A stretch of DNA of 57,497 nucleotides from Dissophora ornata. Taxonomy: Eukaryota > Mortierellomycota > Mortierellomycetes > Mortierellales > Mortierellaceae. This document shows positions 12,601 to 24,869 of the stretch, piece by piece. Both the position numbers and the translations under genes were made by a program. The notes below the pieces were generated by a model. That model was not told the origin of the DNA, ran no database searches, and saw only the letters and a program-made list of their open reading frames with translations. The stretch spans positions 1-57,497 of the forward strand of contig MU616678.1 in the NCBI GenBank assembly GCA_025201705.1, written 5' to 3'. Position 1 is the first letter of the stretch; every line of letters begins with the position of its first letter.

Positions 12601-14840
12601 GCCCAAGCTCCGGCGCGGGTACGCGGTCGGAGAGCTATCGTCGACACGCCGTGACGAACCCCTTGGGGGTGGTGTTGAAGGTTCAGCCACGAAATCTCCG
12701 CCATTGGCCTTATGCTTATCACTAACGCCGTTGTCGAAAATGTCGTCATTATTAATGTTAAAGATTAGTGATGATTCCGCGGATTTGACCGGTGTAGATG
12801 GTATATTCGCGGCTTCGGTGTCGCGTCGGTCCGATTCATTTTCATTCGCAGCAGACTCAGTGAGTAGGTCACTTAAAATGCCACCGAGAGGTTGTGTCAT
12901 GTCCATGGACCCAAGATCTGAAAACGTGGCAGTGTTATCCCCAATGTCATGAAACGCTGTGGGCGGCAGTTCCTGTGCGAGCTCGTGTGCAAGCTCGTGA
13001 ATGCCACCGATAGGCGCCGTGATGTCCATATCCATGTCAACGTCCTCGTCGCCAACAGACATCTCGCCGGTTTCGTCTCTCCCTTCTTGAAATGGCGTTG
13101 ACTGAAGCAGCGGCGCTTGAAGTCTCTCCGGGATTGAGGACCTGTGCTTCTGAAACCTATACTCCATGCCGTAGTCCTGCATGTCGTCATCCATAATCTC
13201 AGATTGCATCGAGAGACGGTAGATATCGTCCGCTTGGCTTAAATCGATTTGAGGGCCTAGAATGCTATCTCTATCGCCGTCGTAGATACCCACTCCAGAT
13301 GACCGATTCATTAGTTTGGCGTCGGGGAAGAAATGATTGCTTTCGTCTTCGCTGCTGCTTCCAGTATCAGGGTCGCCGTCGTCAAAAGGGGTCTTTGCGT
13401 CACTTGAATCAATGGAAGGAAAGAAAAATGCGGTTCCTGCACTTGAACCCTCCGTACTGTCTGAGTGTGCTGGATAGATGTTAACCTCAAAGCTGCGCCT
13501 GAAAGAACGAGATTTAGAGATGTTAGCTGTTGTTCGGGTATTACACTGCTTGACAACTGCAGCGTCGCTTTATGCCAACCTACTCTTTTTCTGAATCGCT
13601 GCTCCCGGCGGTGTGTTCCCCGTGGTCTTGAGAATTTTGCTCTGCATCTGCGCTCATCGCGGGATCCATGGTGTCGTTGGTGCTCTCCCCATTGCTATCA
13701 TAATACGTGCTTGAGAGTTAATCGACAGGTTTTCTTTTTTTGGAGGAGGAGGAGGAGAGGACCTTCTCAAAATAGATTTGGCAACACACTTACCCAGGGC
13801 CTCTGTCAAAGGTAAAAGGGGTATTTAGGACAACCTTGGAACCGAGACCTTCCAAGAAGCTCATCGTCTTTGGGAGTTCATCTTCCTTCTCATCTCGCTC
13901 AAACATCCTATACAAGTTCACATCCTTTCAATAAGTTCTCCGCTGGTGTAAAATCCAACGTTCATCGTGTAGATCCTAGTGCGCCGGCTGTGTACCTGAT
14001 TCTTGCTGTCGCTGCAAAACTAACGCGTCTCGATGTTGACTTGCGATTCCGCTTCAAGAAATCGCTATAAAGCATTGTGATGAAAATGAAAAAGTTGGTC
14101 AACTTCTTGCGGACAATATCCGTCAGTGGAAACCGAAACAGTGACATGCCAATCCTCCCAAGCGTACGTTGTAGATGAAGAAGTATCTGTGACATCTGAT
14201 GCAGCCACGCTCCCTAGAGTCGGTTCATCCGGTATCTCCTGATTGCCCGTCAAATCTCCATCCTCGCCCTGGTTTGCTGTCTTAAGGATAGACCTTCCGG
14301 GCATCTAATCCATAGAACCGCAACCCTCCTGTTTAGTACAATGCGCCGTCGATACAGTTTTCAACAACTGCAAAGAGTGCCCAATTGAATAGCCTCTCCT
14401 CTTACAGATATTCTCCGTCTCTTGCTTGAAGATGATGGCGATTCTATGCCCGCTTCATTCTCTTGGCGTGGCGGCGGTTGGGTGAATGGTTCCATAGAGT
14501 CCTGAGTCGGTTCGGCATCCGGCTGAGTCTCATAGTCAGGAAGGGCTCGTTTGGAAGGGATCTCGCTGATTTCTGAGTACGGTGGAGACTGCTCCTGCAC
14601 AAGCTGTTCCTGCAAAGGCTGTTCCTGCAAAGGTTGTTCCTGCAAAAGTTGTTCCTGCAAAGGTTGTTCTTGTAAAGTCTGTTCCTGTAGCGATTCCTGT
14701 GTCACTTCTGTTGTCTCTACTTCTGACGTTGGTGGGTCTGCATTACTAACGGATGGCTCTTCGTGATGATCTTGTTGGTATTGGTGCTGTTGTTGTTGTT
14801 CCTGCGACACGGTATCTTCCTCCATACTGACTGATGGCAT
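9637..14840 (-). CDS. SPC105: outer kinetochore scaffold KNL1/Spc105/Spc7
   Basis: Kinetochore scaffold that recruits PP1 and the Bub1-Bub3 checkpoint proteins and works beside the Mis12 and Ndc80 complexes. Thirteen exons join in frame to 1,328 residues: 14840-14406, 14304-14168, 14064-13996, 13907-13794, 13694-13584, 13498-12495, 12410-12201, 12088-11925, 11829-11374, 11243-11068, 10962-10491, 10393-9858 and 9739-9637. The N-terminus has Leu-Gln-Glu-Gln repeats, then the PP1 motifs SILK (150-153) and RRVSF (203-207) in the order seen in animal KNL1. Two MELT-like motifs follow, MDIT (446-449) and MDMT (487-490). The Spc7 domain starts near residue 749 (LPPIALSKFLSLVGVSFLDH), followed by coiled coil and an RWD-like C-terminus. 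The 14840 ATG is the most upstream plausible start. Confidence 0.93.
14585..14700 (-). repeat. 15-bp coding repeats (Leu-Gln-Glu-Gln-Xaa)
   Basis: A run of about eight degenerate 15-base units inside the first KNL1 exon, encoding LQEQP/LQEQL pentapeptides. The repeat keeps frame and lies in a presumably disordered N-terminus. Confidence 0.9.
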
Positions 14841-15093
14841 GGCCGGGGTCGTCCCTTTACTTTCTTTTTGAACCTGTGTCGAGCTACACGATGGACGCGC
14901 TGAATTTGTTCATGCAAGGATTACACAGTTGGCGAACAAATGAAAGGAGGTTAAAGATCATGCGAAGCGCGCGTTTTTTTTTTTTTTTTTTTTGAAGTCG
15001 TGACTCTTTATTTTTTCCCGCCAAAGTCTACTCCTCTGCACTTTATTATTCAGTTGACTTGACCATTGCATATATACACGCGACCTAGTAGAG

Positions 15094-18000
15094 CTAGTCA
15101 TCGTCGATCACCATATCGTCCTCCTCGTAGTAGCCCGCACTTCCGTTAGTAAACGGCGCTGGTGGAGGTGGAGGTGGTGGTGGTGGAGGCGGTGGGGGAG
15201 AACATGATGGTGGTGGAGGTGGTGGTGGCGGCGGCGCCTGGAAGGGAGGCGAATGTGTAGGAGGCGGCGGCTGCGAGGGCGATGACAACCATGGATAGGG
15301 CGAGGTCATGGGCATGAACTGCGGTGGTGCTCCGTACGAAACACCGGGCGGGCCAATTGGCGGCACAGAGGTTTCTTGGGTAGCGTATTGGCGGATCTGG
15401 CTGAACAGATCCCTGGCAGCAGCGCGCTTCGATTCCACTTCGTCTCGATGATCCCTCCATTTATCTCTGGACTCTCTACGATTTGACTGCTCGAACTCGT
15501 GCATCAGCAGCGCTTGATCAATGTGAGGATTGGCATTGTCCCTAAGCTCACGCAGTCTTTCAAAATTTTCACGCCTCTTCTTCTGAATTTCCTCCAACTT
15601 TCTCTGCTCTCTCAGATAGGCCTCCCGAGCGATTTCCCTATCAAGACGTAGCGTCAAGTTCAGAAAGGGATCAGTCAACATGAAGGCCCAAACTCATAGT
15701 GGACGACAACTTTTTCCAGATGCTCAGTACTGGTGCACACCACTTACTTTTTTCTCTCTTTTTCGAGCTCTGCGCGCCGTCGCTCATCCTCTCGTCGACG
15801 CTCGTTTTCTTCTCGAGCCTCTCGTTCCTTCTTGAGTTGCTCATCTTGCAATAGTTGCTCCTAGTTAAGACATGGCCAGCGTAGATGTCAGATGCACGTC
15901 AACTCTGCAGAGCCTCTGAACAACTCCATTACTTTGCTGGACCTGAGATCATAATCCCGAGTACGTACCTTTGCTTTCTTCGCCTTCATCTCTTTTTGAA
16001 ATTGCTCCCAAACAGGGTCCGGCTTTTTTGTACCTCCTTCTCTAGATTGCTGTGGACTTGACGTCTTTGCAGGATTAATGTCCCTTGTAAAATCCGCCCA
16101 AAATTCCATGTTCTCCAGTTGGGTAATTTCCTAGAAGACCATAAAGGACAGTGAGTAGGTCAATTCAACTAAAGATGCAAACATCTTTGTCAGACACAGC
16201 ATCCAAAAACATAGGGGCCTTACAGCGCTTCTCTTTTGACTGTCGGCCTCAAAGGTACCAGCACTCTTTTTCGAGGAAGACTCTGTAGCGTCAAGATCCA
16301 ATGCCGCGACGTCGAATGACATTGTAGCCTTGGGAATAAGAGATTGGCTGAGCCATGACGACTGGGTTGGTTTCCGTGACGGAGGAGGAGATATTGGAGG
16401 CGGGCTTGACGCGTCACTCTTGCCCCGCTTATTTGCAGGTTTCGATGTGGATGTGGACTGTGCAGTCTTTTCCTGAATAGGAGATGTCTCGCGGACAGGC
16501 GACTTTTCACGGACAGGAATAGGTGACTTGGAAATCCGCCGCATGGTGGATGAAGAGGGTCTCTTCTCACGCTTTGGCATGGGTGAGTTTGAAGTTCGTC
16601 GAGGGGCAGAGGGACCCTACGGTGGAGGAGGCATAGAACGAGGGAAATTAGTTGCTTCGGACTTTAGCTACTGCTGAGCTTATTATCGCTACTCCAGTGG
16701 TAGACCTACTTGCTCATCCTCTGAATCTGAGTGACGGGGCACAAGCGATATAGGTGAGAACAAGAAGAAGCAGATGTCAGAAACAGTGATAGCAATAGCA
16801 ACAAGACAGGGATTAGCTATCAAACTTGATGCTTGGTACCTGAATCGCTTTCAGAATCAGAACCGGAGCTCACGCTTAAGCTGGATGAATATTCATCGCC
16901 TGCATCATGATAGCCTATAGAACAGCAAACAATGGCGATGAGTGATCGCCGTGTAATGCAAACAGACTGAAAAAGTCGATTGAGCGTGGACCAGCCGTGC
17001 CTTTCTTACGATCCCGTTCGGATTTTCCGTTCTTTTTCGTAGAGCCAGTCTCCGAGTACTGGGCATCTGGCCTCTTCTGCGCCAGATGCTTTCGCTTCGG
17101 CGTGTTCCTCCTGACATAATGATAGAGCTTATAAAGTGTCCTCGGGTCAAGCGAGTCCACGTCCAGCTCGATCTCCTCTTGGCTTCCATTCTAATGCGGA
17201 GCAAAACAGGGAAGGAACACAGATATGCAGTGAGTATGTCGGGATACGAACAGAGACAAATTATGAAACAACATAAAGTGCGCAAGACCCAGGAAATACT
17301 TACGTCCCGCAATTGAGGCATGCCGTCGTGAATAATCTTCACAACCTTAGCGAGTTTTTCGCCATCAAGTGTATTGATGCTCACACTGAGCTCCTTCTTT
17401 TGCTCAAACGTAATTGTCGGCACCTCATCGTCGCTACTGGTATATATTGTTCGTGGTTTCTTGGAAGCCAACTTTTTCTTTTCCAATGTCCTCGGTGGCG
17501 ATGCTGGCGCCTTCGATGATTTAGGTTCGGCCTTTTCCTGAGGTGCCTTCGACTTTTTCTCACCCTTCTCCTTCTTCTTTGTCGCCTTCATAGTTTCTAG
17601 CTCTGCTGATAATGTCTGGAGATATCTCTCCATCTCTGCGATCTTGTCATCTAGAATTTGCAAGTTTGAAGAAACATCAATAAGGAGGCAGCTTTTATAC
17701 GAAGGATATTAAATGATGGCATCGTGAAAACGCCAGTAAGATTAATTACCAGAAAACTCCACTTCTTCGGGAGGAGCATCATCCGAGTCAACCGCGACCT
17801 CTCCGGCTGGTGATGGTGTGGGAGGCGGCGGAAGACCTGCCCACTTTCTGTTGAACAGATTCTGCATCCTGACACCCATCACGTGAACCGGCGTGTTTTC
17901 TGGGTTAAATGTAAAGCAGTTCTTGATAACGAGCTCCACATCGCTCTTGAACTCCTCAATGTCGTCGTACGCATCACTTTCCAGCTTCCCTCTGATAGTC

Positions 18001-18990
18001 CCGATGTCCATGGCCTGCTTGATGATCAAAGGGTAGTCGGGAATCTGCAGCTTTTCGTAATCAACTGGCTCCATGAACGGGAACATGAATTCAGCGTATT
18101 GCTTCTTGCCGAATTCACGTATGATGTTGTGGCAGTACTTAAGCTGCGGATCAGTTTTCCATTTAGGTAACCGCTTGCGCTTCGAGGCGGGTCCTGTAGG
18201 AATCTCCTTTGAGGGCGGGTGAATGTCGCGTTTCGGTCGGCGATCATCAAAGCTGTCGCCTGTTTGATCGATGTGTAATAATCCAGAAGACGCCGTTGAT
18301 TCTGGAGCAACGAGTTGTACAGGTACAAGCTTTGGTTCCCTCTTTTCCTCCTTCTTGGCGGATTCCTTCTTCGGCTTTGGTGCCGCCGGTGCCTTTTTAG
18401 GACTTTCCTTTAAGGCCGTTGTCTCTGCAGCAGGTTTAGCGCCCGGCTAATTCGAACATCAGGTGTATGAGCCCCAGTGAATCCAGTTGAGCTGCAAGCA
18501 ATTGAGGATACGCCGATCATACTACTCACCTCTCCTGGCATGCGACGCAATAGTCTCTCAAAGGCGGTCTGAAGGTTTTTTGCGGATTTAGAAACAGGTG
18601 CCTCGACTCCATTGTATAGGTAGCAGTTGGAGAAGATAAGATTGATATCCTTGACAAAATCATCGACAGTCTCGTACTCGACACTGTTCAGCTTTCGTTC
18701 GACCGTTGACAGGTCCATGGGAAAACGGATCACCGCGGGGTAATCAGGGATCTGCAGCGCTATGTAATCAACAGGAACTAAGAAAGGTCCCGCATCCCGA
18801 TGCTTCTTCATATCCTTGACTATGGTTCCGCAGTGCTTCAGCTGCTCGCGTGTTATTCCTGGTTTCCGAATCCCGCTGAAACCCTGTGGACGAACATGAA
18901 CAATATTCTATTAGAGTCGACCCGAAGCGATCACTCACGAAAAGTAACCCCGAAGGTGTCCTCGGTTATTTTTCCAGAAGACGCTGGCAT
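15094..18990 (-). CDS. BET family double-bromodomain protein (Bdf1/Brd4-like)
   Basis: Chromatin reader of acetylated histones that supports transcription. Exons: 18883-18530, 18446-17750, 17650-17304, 17190-17010, 16914-16840, 16726-16710, 16616-16224, 16130-15969, 15860-15748 and 15637-15094, in frame for 960 residues, plus a short first exon at 18990. Bromodomain 1 carries PFLVPVDYIALQIPDYPAVI and the acetyl-lysine Asn in NCYLYNG. Bromodomain 2 carries FMFPFMEPVDYEKLQIPDYP and NCFTFNP. The NET domain follows (ITFEQKKELSVSINTLDGEK, DVDSLDPRTLYKLYHYVRR), then a Ser/Pro-rich region, an Arg/Glu-rich coiled coil and a poly-Pro, acidic C-terminus. The first exon is uncertain: the consensus GTGAGT donor breaks frame and only a weak GTTACT donor keeps it. 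One exon is just 17 bases. Confidence 0.92.
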
Positions 18991-19419
18991 TCAATCAATC
19001 TAGCGTGCAGTGTCAACTATTGCGACCCGACTTCACTACACACTTCCGCTGTTCCGCTATTGACACCGTGCTGAATTGTTCGCGTTTGCTAGATCCAAAG
19101 AATGCCATCGGGCACCAGAAGTCAACGCCACAGTTGAATGCAAGTCCAAGGATCTTACAGGCGGGACAGACACATGACTCTGCATTTCTGGCATCCCGGA
19201 ATAGACGTGCCCAGGGGCGTGAGGTGTCGAGGACTGATGGAACATGAGGGAATGGTGTGGATTGCAAACCGATCGCTGATGCGAACTGCACAGCTTTGCC
19301 CAATAGCAAAATTTTGATGACGCAACTCGTACTGGAAATAAACCGAAATAGCTACTGGAAATAACGTTTGGATTGAATACTAGTATGTTCTAAAGAAAGG
19401 ATTATTATAACATCTCACA
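18991..19419. other. BET promoter / upstream flank of tRNA gene
   Basis: Open frames on both strands cross this stretch, but none shows a domain or joins in phase to the BET gene. I read it as BET upstream DNA and the tRNA 5' flank. Confidence 0.4.
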
Positions 19420-19492
19420 GGGGATCTAGCTCAAATGGTAGAGCGCTCGCTTAGCATGCGAGAGGCACTGGGATCGATGCCCAGGTTCTCCA
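19420..19492 (+). tRNA. tRNA-Ala (anticodon AGC)
   Basis: A 73-base cloverleaf without intron. The anticodon stem CTCGC/GCGAG encloses TTAGCAT, giving anticodon AGC (Ala). The T stem CTGGG/CCCAG is perfect. The acceptor stem pairs GGGGATC with GTTCTCC, with one G-T and one T-T mismatch. The T loop reads ATCGATG, so base 54 is A where T is usual; this also alters the B box. The D-arm/A-box TAGCTCAAATGG is normal. A T run just downstream (19496-19500) fits a Pol III terminator. Probably functional. Confidence 0.9.
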
Positions 19493-19493
19493 A

Positions 19494-19500
19494 TATTTTT
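19494..19500 (+). terminator. Pol III terminator T run after tRNA-Ala
   Basis: ATATTTTT immediately after the tRNA 3' end, with at least five T residues: the standard Pol III stop signal. Confidence 0.6.
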
Positions 19501-20466
19501 ACCATTTCCTATCCAACTCTCGGCACCTAGACTTTTTTTTTGGAAGAGGTAGTCCAGTCTACATGCACATTGACTACTGACTAGACTGTCACTATCATGC
19601 CATATAGGGGACATGTGCTATTGTATGTGTGGGATGTACAGAAATACATGATGATGGTCTTTCTCAAGAATCTCGGGAGATACAAAAAGATGCGAATTCC
19701 TGCAGACATGTGTAGTTTACTCGGAGCGGGACCCTTCGATCTTCGCCACTAAACGCATGTTACCATGTTACCGTTGATCACGCTGATATCGTATAAACTG
19801 ATGCGACTGTCCCCGACAGTTCCTGAGAAAATGCTCGAGGATCTGACTGTCTGGAAGGTCAAATTGATGGGCCGCCAAAATAAAGCTCAGATTGGGGTTG
19901 ATTTCCGCTCATGATAGTCCAAAGTTTGAAAAAAAAAAAAAAAAAAACATTATTAGTCTACTCTGTGCCATGCATGGGTCGGATAATCTTGTGTGACAAA
20001 CCAATATCCTATTTTGTATTTTAGTCGTGTGGTGCTGCAGATCAAATGCGCATGGCAAAGGACCAAGCACCGGCGGGCCATTGTTTTCTGTCATTGCTTG
20101 CCCTCTTTGACCTCGGCGATGGCCGAGAGCGACCCTGGTAAACTCCCTTGCCGACAAGTCGCAAGACGAGCAACTCGGGAGGAGGAGGGGGGGGTAGAAG
20201 AGCCCGCATATTGCGCAACTATGCTCGTGCAGTATGTCATCACGCATGGTGCGGACGGTGGCCCTGGCACGGCGAGCAAATACGACTTTGACTCAGTGTG
20301 GCGGTGTGAGTGGTGCAGTTGTGTGGGGTTGTGTGTGTATAAGACAGACGAGACATCTCTTTTTCTTCTTTCTTTTGTTCCACCTTCTCTCCCTGTCCGC
20401 TCGCTCATTCTCCACTCCATTCACACACACCCCTTCCATCTCATTCACCCACCGAGGCTGATCGAC
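19501..20466. promoter_or_regulatory. intergenic region and VIP1 promoter
   Basis: About 1 kb without a supported gene. Contents include an A run (19928-19946) and a CT-rich stretch (about 20357-20455) just before the VIP1 start codon. The open frames here are overlapping and without domains. Confidence 0.45.
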
Positions 20467-23400
20467 ATGGACACCGACAACGAAAGGAAGCAGCCCATCA
20501 CCAATGGCTTCACTTTCCCGAAACGACTCTCGACCGACGCTGCAAACCTTGCTGCAAGTAGCGGCCCCGACTCCAGCGGCCTGCTCTCCCCTTCAACCCC
20601 CACACACCCACGCAAGAAATGTAATTCACCTTGGCTCATTCTCCTCATTAGCAATGGAATGAGGAAGAAAATGCAACCCCACCTGAGCTGCCAGAATCTC
20701 AGTCCTCGGGTATCTGATAGACTTACTGATCTACGCTCTGTCTCATAGATATTATCGGAGTGTGTTCGATGGACGACAAGGCTCGATCAAAGCCCATGCG
20801 CAACATTCTGGATCGATTGCTGAACAACGGACCCTTTGAAGCTATTATTTTTGGAGACAAGTGCATTCTCGATGAAGGTATGTTTCCCTCTCCCCAACGG
20901 TCCAGCGATCTGGCAAGGAGGCGATGCACAGAACTTTCCTTCGTCACTGCTAAAGACAGAATGGAACATCCTTTTTTTTTTCTTTTTTTTTTTTTTTGGT
21001 ACCTCATTCCCTCTCACCCCAACTCGACTCAAAATAGATGTCAGGGCATGGCCCGCGTGCGACTTTTTCATCTCGTTCTTCTCCAAGGGCTTTCCTCTCC
21101 ACAAAGCGATCGAGTACGTCAAACTAAGGACGCCCTTCTGTGTCAACGAAGTTGATATGCAGACCCTCCTGTGGGACCGAAGACTTGTTCTCGAAATCCT
21201 TGAACAAATCGGTGTGCCCACCCCTAAACGGCTGACCATGGATCGGGACGGCGGTCCTAAAATGGACGACCGAGTGCGCCAAAAGTTGAAGTTGCGTGGT
21301 GTTACTCTAAAAGAAGAGAGGCCTGTACCAGAGCTCACGGTTATTGATCAGGACACGATCCAGATTGGCAATCAGATCATCACTAAACCCTTTGTAGAGA
21401 AGCCCGTTTCCGGAGAGGATCACAACATTCATATTTACTACCACTCCTCTGCGGGAGGTGGAGCCAGGCGACTGTTTCGAAAGGTACTTTTAGGGCAGCG
21501 AACGCAGTCGACAGAATCGAACGGCTTTTATTTTGAGGCGCTATTTCTTACCTAAAACTTCAACGTATGGATTTGATATAGGTGGCCAACAAGTCGAGTG
21601 AATATGATCCAGAACTGACCTTGCCCCGGACAAATGGATCTTACATTTATGAGGAATTCATGGATGTTGATAATGCAGAGGATGTCAAGGTTTACACCAT
21701 CGGGGAGCAGTTTGTATACGCTGAGACCAGAAAGTAAGCATTCCTGTGCCCATTGTCTGTCTTCATAATATGAACAGCATCCAGACTCGAAAAAATGGCT
21801 CTATAGCTAACGTTGCGTCTACTCGGTGCGCAGATCTCCTGTCGTGGATGGATTAGTACGGAGGAATACAGATGGAAAAGAGATTCGCTATGTCACCCAG
21901 CTCACACCAGAGGAGAAAAAGATGGCTGCTGGGATCTGCAAGGTTTTCGGCCAGCGGGTCTGTGGGTTCGATTTGCTCCGTGTCCACGGAAAATCATATG
22001 TTATCGATGTCAACGGCTGGTCCTTCGTCAAGGGCAACAACTACTACTACAACAATTGCTCTTCGATTCTTCAAGAGACCTTCCTGCGTAACGCTCACCA
22101 ACGTAAACTCTCTGAAGTTGTCTTCCCGAAAGAGCTGAGTGCCGAGAAATCCTGGAGATTGAAGGCCTTTATCTCTGTATTCCGCCACGCAGACAGGACT
22201 CCTAAGCAAAAGATGAAGTTTTCATTCAGCTCTGCGCCTTTCCGCGAGCTGTTGAATGGTGGAGGCGAAGAAGTGATTATTCGACAGGCCAGGGATCTGA
22301 AACTCGTGTCGGCAGCTGCGGAACAGGCTATGGAGGAAGGTCTCGAGGACACCAACAAGCTGATGTTGCTGAGGAACATTTTGGACAAAAAGTCCAACTT
22401 GCCAGGAACCAAGGTCCAGGTCAAGCCAAGCATAACCAAGGATGAGGAAGGCAACAGCAAGTCAGTCAAGCTAAAGATTATTGTCAAGTGGGGCGGAGAG
22501 GTATGTCGTGACTGGTTGCCAATTGAAGAAGGTATGTTGCAGTGGACATTTACTGACATTACGATCTTTACTCTAGTTCACCCACGCGGCGAAATATCAA
22601 TCCAGAGACCTTGGAGACAACCTTCGGAAGGACCTGCTGATTATGAACAAGCATGTCCTGGACGATGTCAAGATCTTCACCTCCTCAGAACGGCGTGTTC
22701 GTGCGACTGCCGAGCTCTTTACTCAGCGTTTCTTGGACATTCGTGAGGTTCCTAAGAATATGCTCTTGATTCGCAAGGAGATGCTGGACGACAGCAACGC
22801 TGCCAAGGAACATACAGATATTGTCAAAAAGGAGCTGCACGGCCTTCTGCAACCAGAGTATGCTGAGGACATTGCCAAGTACTGGCCAAAAAATCAAGAG
22901 GAGCCGGGCAAGCTGGTTCAGGATATAATCGTGGCAATGCGGACGCTTCGAGAGATTATGCGCAAAAACTTTAAGACCCTGGACGTGGCGGCGATTCAGA
23001 AAACGTGGTGCTGTTACGAGAGCCCTTCGTTGTTTCTGGAGCGATGGGAAAAGATTTTCGGAGAGTTTGCAGATGGTGATATAAGCAGCTTTGACCCATC
23101 CAAGGTCTCGGAGTTGTATGACTCGCTAAAGTATGATGCGCTCCACAACCGAACTTTTTTGGAGACTATTTTCGTGGACAAGGATTCGGATAGTGGCATG
23201 GGCCCGATGAGGGACTTGTATGCGAAATCTAAGGTCTTGTTCGATTTCGTGTCGCCACTCGAGTATGGCATCAATGAAGCGGATCGACTGGAGATTGGAC
23301 TGTTGACTAGTCTGCCGTTGGTCAAGCAAATTATTGAAGATATTGAAGCCAGCAAGCGGTCTACTTCACCATGCACGCGACTCTACTTTACTAAGGGTAA

Positions 23401-24149
23401 GCATCTGATCCGATCGGTGCCCTTCGCTATTTCATTGTTTATAACCGCTCACACCCTCGCTAATTCCTTATAGAATCGCATGTACATACATTACTCAACA
23501 TTGTATATCTCTCCGGCTTTCCCACCCGCCTCACCAAGAGCGAAATCCCCGAACTTGATTGTAAGTCCCTTTGATCAAAATCGCGCTCTCTGTGATGGGA
23601 ATCTCTCACGCTCACTCTCAACTCGCGCCTTCTTCCTTGATAGATTTAACCCAGATCACATTCGAACTGTACGAAAGAAGCGGACCTGGCACACCCTTGA
23701 ACTCTCCCGTCGGCACCGACTCGGCTTCTTCAACATCACCCGGCGGGCCTCAGTCGCCTCAGTCACCAGAGTATTCTCTTCGTATTGGATTCTCCCCCGG
23801 CGCAGGCAACCCCAACATTTTGGACCTGCAAATGGACTCGAAGCATTGCCTATCAGTGATGCCTCGACGCAACCTGACAGACCACTTGCCACTGGATGCG
23901 GCGATTCGGTACTACAAGACTCAGGTTGGGAACCCAAAGTACAAGTGCGTCAACAGAAAGATTCGCGAGAGTCGGATGTTGGGACACAGACTTGTGGTGG
24001 CGAACGAAGGTGAAGAGGAGGCACTGATCCAAGACGAAGAACCGCTGATGGTTGTTGGCTCGCCGATAGGGCCAAGTGGTGTGGAATTGCACTTTGCACA
24101 GAAATATGCTGAAGCACAGAGAGGAGCGGATTCCAACGCATCCAACTGA
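20467..24149 (+). CDS. VIP1: PPIP5K/Vip1 inositol pyrophosphate kinase-phosphatase
   Basis: Bifunctional enzyme that phosphorylates inositol polyphosphates (IP6/5-IP7) at the 1 position and carries a histidine-acid-phosphatase-like domain that removes that group. Eight exons join in frame to 986 residues: 20467-20620, 20749-20877, 21038-21483, 21582-21733, 21834-22500, 22577-23396, 23474-23560 and 23644-24149. The ATP-grasp kinase shows [40 protein letters not shown] and [20 protein letters not shown]. The phosphatase signature RHADRTP spans residues 411-417, and [20 protein letters not shown] lies near its end. The last two exons are the parent of the truncated copy at 28745-29430. A Ser/Pro-rich insert ([14 protein letters not shown]) lies in the last exon. 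Confidence 0.96.
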
Positions 24150-24869
24150 GATAGGGTAAATAGCCTTGTGAAGGAATGTAGATAGTTAATGAACAAAAAA
24201 TGCCTTGTTTCCTGCAGTGATGTCAAATCGAGTCTGGTGTCGACAGTGATATGATAGTTCAACAGCTAGGTTTACATATCGCATTTTTTTTAACAGCATG
24301 TCTCTCTGGTTTAATGACGCGACAACCTCTGTGGGAATCAACGGATAATGTCACCCTTCGCAATGAAGGTATCTGCCAATGCTAAATAACCACTTGCATT
24401 CCCATGGGCTAACTCAGCGGGCATACGCAATTATTGCCACCTCTCGTCAGGGTGTTAAAGACTTGAAGACACACTCTACCAGAGATCAATCCTCCCTATC
24501 CCCTCCATCGTGCCACGTTTCCTCTTTCCCAGCAAGCTCTATAGTAACGTACGAACTGTGTCGTGTGGGTCAAGTGTGGGCCCTGGACAGATCCCGCCTT
24601 CATGGTCCTACAGACACCCACCACGAGGTGTACATATCGCTTTCGTCGTTTATCACGAGTACCCCTGGACAGAGCTTTTTTGTTTCAATTATCGTACTGT
24701 GCAGAAACGACTCTCGCCCTCGCCATTGCGCTTATCGTGCACTGGCCTCCGGCTCTTTTTTACGCCATTTTTTTTGTATTCTTCCTTGCTTCCTCACCAT
24801 CCACTCCGTTGCTTCCTCACCATCCACTCCCTTCCCGTCTTTCTGCCCTCGGACAAAGAAATTGGCTTC
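24150..24869. other. intergenic region VIP1 to X1
   Basis: No independent gene seen. About 24215-24625 has no counterpart in the right-hand unit, while both flanks do. The segment 24786-24830 is a tandem doubling of a 23-base string that is single in the right unit. Confidence 0.5.
24786..24830. repeat. 23-bp tandem duplication
   Basis: TTGCTTCCTCACCATCCACT followed by CC and repeated once with a minor end difference. The paralogous place near 29665 has one copy. Confidence 0.85.

Noticed and set aside
18991..19309. Cys-containing minus-strand open frame upstream of the BET gene (CPACKILG...)
   Set aside because: No domain match, does not splice in phase into bromodomain 1, and overlaps the expected promoter and tRNA flank.
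23480..24013. Alternative + strand frame over the VIP1 3' exons
   Set aside because: Reads through intron and exon in the wrong frame; spliced VIP1 gives the conserved protein.
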